Positions 1 to 4,529 of a stretch of 6,235 bases of DNA are shown here, piece after piece (the first letter of the stretch is position 1; each line of letters starts with the position of its first letter). The notes under the pieces are model-generated. The model saw only the letters and a list, made by a program, of their open reading frames with translations, had not been told where the DNA came from and ran no database searches. The stretch is from Scatosoma sp045128055 (GTDB lineage: Bacteria > Bacillota > Clostridia > Christensenellales > Borkfalkiaceae), in contig JBGVRC010000179.1 in NCBI GenBank assembly GCA_045128055.1, positions 1 through 6,235 on the forward strand, given 5' to 3'. The translations under genes and the position numbers were made by a program.

Positions 1-28
1 AAATAAAAGATTTTGCATAAATATCGAA

Positions 29-67
29 AAAAACACGCTTTCTGGCGTGTTTTTGCTTGTTTTTTTC
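29..67 (+). terminator. Intrinsic terminator of an upstream gene outside the window
   Basis: A 10-bp perfect stem (29-38 paired with 45-54; core ACACGC/GCGTGT) with a 6-base loop is followed by a broken T-rich run to about position 67. The left arm begins with an A-run, so the hairpin could also terminate transcription from the other strand. It most likely ends a gene lying before position 1. No coding region is visible in 1-28. Placed just before the ftsA promoter, it isolates the ftsA-ftsZ operon from upstream transcription. Confidence 0.8.
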
Positions 68-77
68 TTTGCTATTC

Positions 78-106
78 TTGACATTATTCGTAAAATAGTA
101 TATAAT
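78..106 (+). promoter_or_regulatory. SigA-type promoter of the ftsA-ftsZ operon
   Basis: A -35 box TTGACA (78-83) and a -10 box TATAAT (101-106) are both full matches to the housekeeping sigma consensus, separated by the ideal 17 bases. Transcription should begin near position 113. That gives a leader of roughly 40 bases before the preferred ftsA start at 156 and only about 10 bases before the in-frame ATG at 123. The arrangement suggests constitutive, strong transcription. No obvious operator palindrome overlaps the boxes. Confidence 0.88.
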
Positions 107-147
107 AATAAATAAGATTACGATGCGGTTTTTCCGCTTAACAATAT

Positions 148-153
148 GGGGAA
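148..153 (+). promoter_or_regulatory. Weak ribosome binding site that decides the ftsA start
   Basis: GGGGAA lies 2 bases before the ATG at 156 (4 bases from the G-run). It is a modest, close-spaced Shine-Dalgarno match. The alternative ATG at 123 has no purine-rich site before it, because the sequence there is the AT-rich promoter tail. This is one of the reasons for starting ftsA at 156. Confidence 0.5.
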
Positions 154-155
154 TT

Positions 156-1343
156 ATGAGAAACGAAAGCGTTGCGATTTTAGATATACGTTCGAATGAA
201 GTATCCTTTTCCTTGGGCGCAAGGGGCGTAAACGGTACCTTTGTTTTTAACGATACGAATGCGGTGGAATACGAAGGATACGTATCGGGCGGATTTTTAG
301 ATGAAAATGCGTTTCGCAAGGCAATAGCGACGTCTATCACCGCCGTGCAACAGCGCTATGAAGGAACGGTGGAAGGTATATACGTTGGCGTGCCGTCTGC
401 GTTTGTCACCGTGCATACGATGGGGCACACCATTTCCTTTCCGTCCAAACGTAAAATTTCCGCGCAGGACGTTGAAGCTTTGTATGAAAGCGGATTGAAC
501 GAGATTATGTCGGCGGAACGCTGCGTGCGCCGTTCGGCTATGTATTTTACTTTGGGAGATAATAGAAAATATTTCTCCGCGGAATCGTTATACGGGGTTT
601 CCACCAACGTTTTAAAGGGCGCGCTTTGTTATTATTTTATAGACGAAAGATTTATGCGCATCGTCAATGCGACCTTGACGGAGCTGGGCTTTTCATCGGT
701 AAAATACGTGCCTTCGACTTTGGCGCAAGCTGAATATTTGCTTTCCGATAAAAAACGAGAAGGGTACGCCTTTTTATTAGACATAGGCTTTTTGACGACT
801 TCTATATCCGTATTGTACGGCAACGGCATCGTGCACGAGCAAACCTTTGATTGCGGCGCGGGGACGGTGCTTGTGGCGTTGATGGAAGGGCTGGACGTCG
901 ACTATTCGGTGGCTGAAGAGATTTTGATGGCGGCGAATATTTCAGGCGGGGTGGTTTCGCGGGAAATGCGTTGGACAAGCGAAGGGGACAATAGAAGCTT
1001 CTCCGTGATGGAAATCAACGAAATTATTAAATGTAGCTTGGACGTTTTATGCGAACAAATCGACGCGTTCTTTTCGACGAGATATCAAGACAAAATATCG
1101 ACTGTATTAACCGCGCGGCCTATTAGTATTACGGGCGAAGGTATCGTATCTTTAAAGGGCGCGGCGGAGCATATATCCAGGCGATTAAATAGAATTTCCG
1201 AAATCGTTTATCCTGATTTGCCTTATTATGATAAGCCGAACTTCTCGTCGAGAATCGGCTTGTTGGATACGGCAACAAAAGATTGTAAAAAGGAAAGCTG
1301 GTTTCATAAAATTTTTAATGTTTTTGGAGGAAAAAAGAAATGA
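156..1343 (+). CDS. ftsA: Cell division protein FtsA, divergent ATP site
   Basis: Actin-like (ASKHA-fold) protein that anchors FtsZ filaments to the inner face of the membrane and recruits later divisome proteins. From the start at 156 it is 395 residues, a little short of typical FtsA (about 420-440). An N-terminal strand-turn (AILDIRSNEV, 7-16) sits where the phosphate-1 loop belongs. Residues about 75-160 fit the FtsA-specific 1C subdomain. LDIGFLTTS (208-216) is the phosphate-2 region and ITGEG (325-329) the adenosine loop. The C-terminus SWFHKIFNVFGGKKK (381-395) looks like the amphipathic membrane-targeting helix of FtsA. All three nucleotide-binding motifs depart from consensus (see findings). 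An in-frame ATG at 123 would add 11 residues, but it has no ribosome site and lies about 10 bases from the predicted transcript start. The stop overlaps ftsZ by 4 bases (ATGA), implying translational coupling. Identity rests on adjacency to ftsZ, the 1C-like region and the C-terminal helix; a PilM-like relative is the alternative. Confidence 0.87.
   Translation: MRNESVAILDIRSNEVSFSLGARGVNGTFVFNDTNAVEYEGYVSGGFLDENAFRKAIATSITAVQQRYEGTVEGIYVGVPSAFVTVHTMGHTISFPSKRKISAQDVEALYESGLNEIMSAERCVRRSAMYFTLGDNRKYFSAESLYGVSTNVLKGALCYYFIDERFMRIVNATLTELGFSSVKYVPSTLAQAEYLLSDKKREGYAFLLDIGFLTTSISVLYGNGIVHEQTFDCGAGTVLVALMEGLDVDYSVAEEILMAANISGGVVSREMRWTSEGDNRSFSVMEINEIIKCSLDVLCEQIDAFFSTRYQDKISTVLTARPISITGEGIVSLKGAAEHISRRLNRISEIVYPDLPYYDKPNFSSRIGLLDTATKDCKKESWFHKIFNVFGGKKK
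1326..1330 (+). promoter_or_regulatory. ftsZ Shine-Dalgarno site inside the ftsA coding end
   Basis: GGAGG sits 9 bases before the ATG at 1340. The same bases encode the Gly-Gly of the FtsA C-terminal GGKKK tail, so the FtsA tail codons and the ftsZ ribosome site are constrained together. The site favours the first of the two tandem ATG codons (1340 rather than 1343). Confidence 0.8.
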
Positions 1344-2725
1344 TGGATCAATATAACGATACGTATAATCAATATGGTTATGGCGCGCAGGTAGGCGGTG
1401 ACGCGGATAATAACTTATCGGGGGTTGCCAAAATCAAAGTAATCGGCGTCGGCGGCGCAGGTAATAACGCCGTAGATAGATTGATTGAGTCGGGCTTGAA
1501 GAGTGCGGAATACATCGTTGTTAATACGGACAACCAAGCGTTGGCTCGTTCTCGCGCGCATAGACGCATACAAATCGGCGTTCAGCTCACCAAAGGGCTC
1601 GGCGCGGGTGCTGACCCTACGGTAGGTAAGGCTGCGGCGGAAGAAAATAAAGAAGAATTACAAGAAGCTTTGAAGGGTACGGATTTGCTTTTTATTACGG
1701 CCGGTATGGGTGGCGGTACGGGTACGGGCGCAGCCCCCGTCATTGCAAAAATCGCCAAAGAAATGAAAATTCTCACCGTTGCTGTGGTGACCTTGCCCTT
1801 TAATTTTGAAGCAAAGCGTAGAATGGACAACGCGCTTATCGGTATTGAAGAATTGAAAAAGTCGGTGGATTCTATCATCACCATTCCTAATGATAAAATC
1901 CGTCAAGTAGTTCCGAAAAATACTTCTTTTTCAGAAGCGTTAAAGGTAGCAGACGAAGTGCTTCGTCAAGGTATTCGCGGAATCGCCGAGCTTATCGTAA
2001 AGCCTTCCCTTATCAATCTTGACTTTGCGGACGTAAAAACTACGTTGAAGGGCCGCGGCTTGGCGCATATGGGTATCGGCGTAGCGAAGGGCGAAAAGAG
2101 AATTTTTGACGCGGTGCGCTGCGCTGTGTGCTCGCCGTTGCTGAACACGACGATCGAAGGGGCTAACTCTGTCATATTAAACGTTATCGGGGGCAAAGAT
2201 TTATCCTTGGACGAAGTAGTTACGGCGGCAGACCTTGTAAAAGGGGTTATCGACTATTCCGCGAACGTTATTTTTGGCGCGTGCATTGATGAAAATATGT
2301 CCGATGAAGTGGAAGTTGTCATTATCGCAACGGGTTTTAACGATTCTAAAAACGGGTTTGGCGCGGATATGCAGAATGCCGCTGCTCGTCAAGCGACCGT
2401 TTTGTCGCAAAAAATTGATAATGCGTACACGCAACGTATGGACGGCGCGTATAACGTGGGAGTTGCGCCTAATTATGCGGAACCCGCGACGTTTGCGCAA
2501 ACGGCTTATGCGCAGCAACCGACTGTAAATGAAACGGGAGAATTTACGCCGATGCAATCCATTCCCCCCGTACAACAAGTACAACCCCTGCAACCGGTAG
2601 GAGCAACTTCGTTTGAACCGGATGATCCCATTCCCAGCGGTAATTCGGAAGACCAAACGGAAAAGAAGCGTCGCCCCCGTTTTGTTGATTTCTTTATGAA
2701 GAAAAATAATGCGGAAGACAAATAA
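1340..2725 (+). CDS. ftsZ: Cell division GTPase FtsZ
   Basis: Tubulin homologue that binds GTP, polymerises into the Z-ring at mid-cell and directs septal wall synthesis; 461 residues. The nucleotide-binding core starts at KIKVIGVGGAGNNAV (31-45). The tubulin signature GGGTGTG is at 124-130, the TLPFNFE segment at 151-157, and the T7 catalytic loop NLDFADVK with its two aspartates at 226-233. The conserved core ends near ATGF (340-343). A roughly 100-residue Q/P/Y/N-rich disordered linker follows, then a basic-aromatic tail (RRPRFVDFFMKKN, 444-456) corresponding to the C-terminal peptide that contacts FtsA and other partners. It differs from the usual IPxFLR-type motif. The N-terminal extension (about 30 residues, Tyr/Asn/Gln-rich) is longer than the dozen or so residues of B. 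subtilis FtsZ. It is co-transcribed with ftsA, overlapping by 4 bases, and followed by an intrinsic terminator. All motifs needed for GTP binding and hydrolysis look intact. Confidence 0.98.
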   Translation: MMDQYNDTYNQYGYGAQVGGDADNNLSGVAKIKVIGVGGAGNNAVDRLIESGLKSAEYIVVNTDNQALARSRAHRRIQIGVQLTKGLGAGADPTVGKAAAEENKEELQEALKGTDLLFITAGMGGGTGTGAAPVIAKIAKEMKILTVAVVTLPFNFEAKRRMDNALIGIEELKKSVDSIITIPNDKIRQVVPKNTSFSEALKVADEVLRQGIRGIAELIVKPSLINLDFADVKTTLKGRGLAHMGIGVAKGEKRIFDAVRCAVCSPLLNTTIEGANSVILNVIGGKDLSLDEVVTAADLVKGVIDYSANVIFGACIDENMSDEVEVVIIATGFNDSKNGFGADMQNAAARQATVLSQKIDNAYTQRMDGAYNVGVAPNYAEPATFAQTAYAQQPTVNETGEFTPMQSIPPVQQVQPLQPVGATSFEPDDPIPSGNSEDQTEKKRRPRFVDFFMKKNNAEDK

Positions 2726-2736
2726 AATCTTAAATT

Positions 2737-2762
2737 AAAGACGGCCTTCGGGCCGTTTTTTT
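2737..2762 (+). terminator. Intrinsic terminator of the ftsA-ftsZ operon
   Basis: A GC-rich 6-bp stem ACGGCC/GGCCGT (2741-2746 with 2751-2756) closes on a C(UUCG)G tetraloop, an exceptionally stable RNA loop. The stem can extend through a G-U pair into A-U pairs (2737-2740 with 2757-2760). A T-run (2756-2762) follows directly. It begins 11 bases after the ftsZ stop codon, so it ends the operon before murC. Confidence 0.95.
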
Positions 2763-2770
2763 GTAAAGGA

Positions 2771-2802
2771 GAAAGGACATCTACGATAGCAGATGTCCTT
2801 TC
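2771..2802. repeat. Perfect 12-bp inverted repeat (hairpin) without U-tract
   Basis: GAAAGGACATCT (2771-2782) and AGATGTCCTTTC (2791-2802) are exact reverse complements separated by 8 bases. The hairpin starts 8 bases beyond the T-run of the ftsZ terminator. Neither strand has a T-run after it, so it is not a standard intrinsic terminator. It could be a backup 3'-end stabilising or pausing structure, a protein-binding palindrome, or a copy of a dispersed intergenic repeat. The sequence shows the palindrome; its role is unknown. Confidence 0.75.
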
Positions 2803-2837
2803 AAGGAAGAATAAATCAGATATGAGTATGAGCTAAT

Positions 2838-2907
2838 TGATATAATATAAAATCGAAAAACACTATTACATATCGGTTTTATATCGATATTTTTAATTAT
2901 TATATCA
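2838..2907. promoter_or_regulatory. AT-rich region with two facing extended -10 motifs and nested inverted repeat
   Basis: TGATATAAT (2838-2846) is a full TGn-TATAAT extended -10 element reading toward murC. Its exact reverse complement ATTATATCA (2899-2907) places an identical element on the other strand, facing it. Between them, TATAAAATCGA (2846-2856) pairs with TCGGTTTTATA (2873-2883) with one G-U pair, and ATATCGATAT (2881-2890) is itself a palindrome. No good -35 box is present for the + strand element (CAGATA is the best I see at 17 bases). If used, it would give murC a leader of about 160 bases that folds at its 5' end. This is a candidate only, since AT-rich DNA makes such matches by chance. 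Confidence 0.4.
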
Positions 2908-3001
2908 TATTAGAATGATATTTGCAAGTACCTAGCAAAAAAAACATCGGTTCCTGCCATAAGAATAACTTATATATAAAATAATCGCTTATTAGAAAAA
3001 A

Positions 3002-3007
3002 TATACT
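3002..3007 (+). promoter_or_regulatory. Candidate -10 box for a leaderless murC transcript
   Basis: TATACT (3002-3007) ends 6 bases before the murC ATG at 3014, so transcription would begin at or next to the start codon. The 50 bases before the ATG contain no Shine-Dalgarno-like purine run other than AGAAAAAA. No convincing -35 box lies 16-18 bases upstream (AAATAA at 17). The call rests on position and the missing ribosome site; surrounding TATA-rich sequence makes a chance match possible. Confidence 0.35.
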
Positions 3008-3013
3008 ATATAT

Positions 3014-4363
3014 ATGGCATTTAAAGGATTAAAAAAAGCGAAAAAAATATATTTCATCGGCATTGGTGGGGTAAGTATGAGCGCGCTTGCAAAATTGCTT
3101 TCCGCGCATGGTTATAAGGTTTCGGGAAGTGACGCGCAAAAGAACGAGCAAACGGATATGCTGGCTTTTTACGGAGTCAAAACCTGCCTTGGCGAGCAAG
3201 CGGACAGGGAAGAGCTTTTGCATAGTGACGTCGTCGTGTTTACCGACGCGATTTCCTATGAAAACAAAGAGCTGCAAGCCGCGTTACGTATGCAAAAAAA
3301 GGTGTATTCTCGCGCGGAATTTTTACAAATTATCAGCGCGGAATTTCAAAACGTAATCGCCGTTGCGGGGAGTCATGGAAAAACGACCTGCACTTCTATG
3401 TGCGCGCACGCTTTAAAGGCAGTAAACGTACCGTTTACCGCGCATATCGGCGGGGAAGACTCCGTGTTTAAAAATTATTATTCTTCCGGAATGGAATATT
3501 TTATTACGGAAGCTTGCGAGTATAAACAAAATTTATTAAAGCTTTCGCCAAGCGTTGGAGTCTTGTTAAATATTGATAAGGATCATATGGATTGTTATAA
3601 AAACGTTGACGCGCTAACGGACACGTTTTATCAATTTTGTAACCAGTCTAAGCTTGCTTTTGTGTGCGCAGATGATGAACGGTGCGCTAATTTTCAAAAA
3701 TTTCCGACCTTTGGGATAGTCAATGCTTTGGCGGATTATCGCGCGGTTCAAATTCGCGGCAACGGCGAACAGTATTCTTTTGTTGTGGAAGAATACGGAC
3801 GTGCAATAGCGCGCGTACGTTTAAAAACGATAGGCTATTGCGGGGTTTACAATGCATTAGCGGCTTTTGCGGCGATGCGTTCTTTTGGGTTTGATGAAAA
3901 AGAAATTTGTAAAGGCTTGGAAAACTTTACGGCGGTCAAGCGAAGATTTGAGAAAATCGGGAGTTATAAGGGCGCAAGCGTAATTTGCGATTACGCGCAT
4001 CACCCCAGAGAAATTAAATCGACTTTACGCACGGCAAAAGGGATATGTAAAGGGAATTTGTACGTAGTTTTTCAACCGCATACTTATTCGCGGACAAAGC
4101 TTTTGATGGAAGAGTTTGTAGACGTTTTGCGTTCGGTAAAAAATTTAATCGTATATAAAACGTATCCTGCGCGAGAAACGTACGACGGCGCGGGAAGCGC
4201 GAAGGCTTTGTCGCAAGCCGTGGGGAATTGCTTGTACGCGGAAAACGCTTACGTGCTAAAAACGTGGATGAAAACCACTTTGAAAGACGGGGATTGTATT
4301 TTGTTTTTAGGGGCAGGGGACATCTATTACGTAGCACAGCATTTATTCCGCGAATTGTTATAA
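3014..4363 (+). CDS. murC: UDP-N-acetylmuramate--L-alanine ligase MurC
   Basis: Cytoplasmic ATP-dependent ligase that joins L-alanine to UDP-MurNAc, the first amino acid step of peptidoglycan precursor synthesis. At 449 residues it has normal family length and shows the Mur ligase three-domain plan. The N-terminal UDP-binding domain has YFIGIGG (13-19) and SGSD (37-40). The central ATPase domain has the phosphate-binding loop AGSHGKTT (118-125), EACEY (166-170) and NIDKDHMD (186-193). The C-terminal domain starts after YNALAAFA (279-286) and holds VKRRFE (308-313), DYAHHPREI (326-334), FQPHTYSRTK (353-362) and FLGAGDIY (431-438). The HHPREI and QPHTYSR motifs separate MurC from MurD, MurE, MurF and Mpl with good confidence. 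The ATG at 3014 is the only plausible start: an in-frame TAG lies at 2993 and the next ATG is inside the glycine-rich loop. It has no ribosome site, which is unusual beside its neighbours. It is flanked by terminators, so it is probably a single-gene unit. Confidence 0.97.
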   Translation: MAFKGLKKAKKIYFIGIGGVSMSALAKLLSAHGYKVSGSDAQKNEQTDMLAFYGVKTCLGEQADREELLHSDVVVFTDAISYENKELQAALRMQKKVYSRAEFLQIISAEFQNVIAVAGSHGKTTCTSMCAHALKAVNVPFTAHIGGEDSVFKNYYSSGMEYFITEACEYKQNLLKLSPSVGVLLNIDKDHMDCYKNVDALTDTFYQFCNQSKLAFVCADDERCANFQKFPTFGIVNALADYRAVQIRGNGEQYSFVVEEYGRAIARVRLKTIGYCGVYNALAAFAAMRSFGFDEKEICKGLENFTAVKRRFEKIGSYKGASVICDYAHHPREIKSTLRTAKGICKGNLYVVFQPHTYSRTKLLMEEFVDVLRSVKNLIVYKTYPARETYDGAGSAKALSQAVGNCLYAENAYVLKTWMKTTLKDGDCILFLGAGDIYYVAQHLFRELL

Positions 4364-4364
4364 A

Positions 4365-4381
4365 ATACATCTGTGATGTAT
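4365..4381 (+). repeat. Small hairpin directly after the murC stop
   Basis: ATACATC (4365-4371) and GATGTAT (4375-4381) are exact reverse complements with a 3-base loop. The hairpin starts 1 base after the murC stop codon. It is followed by GTTTAAAA rather than a true T-run, so it is at most a weak terminator or a 3'-end structure ahead of the stronger terminator 26 bases on. Confidence 0.5.
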
Positions 4382-4406
4382 GTTTAAAAAAATAATGAAT
4401 ATATAA

Positions 4407-4458
4407 GCGGGGAAATAGACAAATGTTTGAAAAAACCTTGTCTTTGCCCCGTTTTTTT
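4407..4458 (+). terminator. Intrinsic terminator after murC
   Basis: CGGGG (4408-4412) pairs with CCCCG (4447-4451) at the base. An inner helix AGACAA (4417-4422) with TTGTCT (4438-4443) continues the stem, separated by a small imperfect section that includes two A-T pairs. A 15-base loop tops the hairpin. Seven T residues (4452-4458) follow at once. It separates murC from the ftsK promoter that begins 13 bases later. Confidence 0.88.
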
Positions 4459-4470
4459 ATTGTCAAACTA

Positions 4471-4499
4471 TTGATAAATTCAAAAAAAAATGTTATAAT
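4471..4499 (+). promoter_or_regulatory. SigA-type promoter of ftsK, with extended -10
   Basis: TTGATA (4471-4476, five of six matches to the -35 consensus) is separated by 17 bases from TATAAT (4494-4499). TGT at 4491-4493 adds the TGn extended -10 element. Transcription should start near 4506, giving a short leader of about 24 bases containing the ribosome site. It supports ftsK being its own transcription unit. Confidence 0.88.
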
Positions 4500-4516
4500 G
4501 AATAGGTATTGATATT

Positions 4517-4525
4517 GGAGGTGAT
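4517..4525 (+). promoter_or_regulatory. Near-ideal Shine-Dalgarno site that fixes the TTG start of ftsK
   Basis: GGAGGTGAT matches the anti-Shine-Dalgarno end of 16S rRNA over nine bases. The GGAGG core ends 8 bases before the TTG at 4530. No ATG or GTG lies in a usable position in this frame; the first in-frame ATG is codon 35, inside the first membrane helix. The TTG is therefore the start with high confidence. Confidence 0.9.
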
Positions 4526-4529
4526 TCCT

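Noticed and set aside
123..155. Upstream in-frame ATG giving ftsA 11 extra residues (MRFFRLTIWGI)
   Set aside because: There is no ribosome site before it and it lies only about 10 bases from the predicted transcript start. The conserved-looking actin-fold strand begins just after the ATG at 156. A leaderless-like start here is not fully excluded.
2201..2656. 151-codon open frame on the - strand
   Set aside because: It lies wholly antisense to the FtsZ core end and linker, has Arg-rich composition typical of a shadow frame, and shows no recognisable domain. FtsZ on the + strand is certain.
2793..2825. Ten-codon ATG frame (MSFQGRINQI) after AAAGGAG in the ftsZ-murC gap
   Set aside because: The purine run is 15-21 bases from the ATG, too far for normal initiation. 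The ATG is within the right arm of the perfect hairpin, and the peptide is too short to judge.
2922..2950. TTGCAA at 2922-2927 as a -35 box for murC
   Set aside because: The bases 16-18 positions downstream (around CATCGG) bear no resemblance to a -10 box.
2726..3013. Possible riboswitch or small RNA in the murC upstream region
   Set aside because: I see no known riboswitch core, and the paired segments are AT-rich and imperfect apart from the 2771-2802 stem. It is kept only as an unexplained structured region.
4014..4466. 150-codon open frame on the - strand reaching into the murC-ftsK gap
   Set aside because: Its start falls next to the T-run of the murC terminator with no ribosome site, most of it is antisense to conserved MurC motifs, and the predicted protein is a basic shadow sequence.
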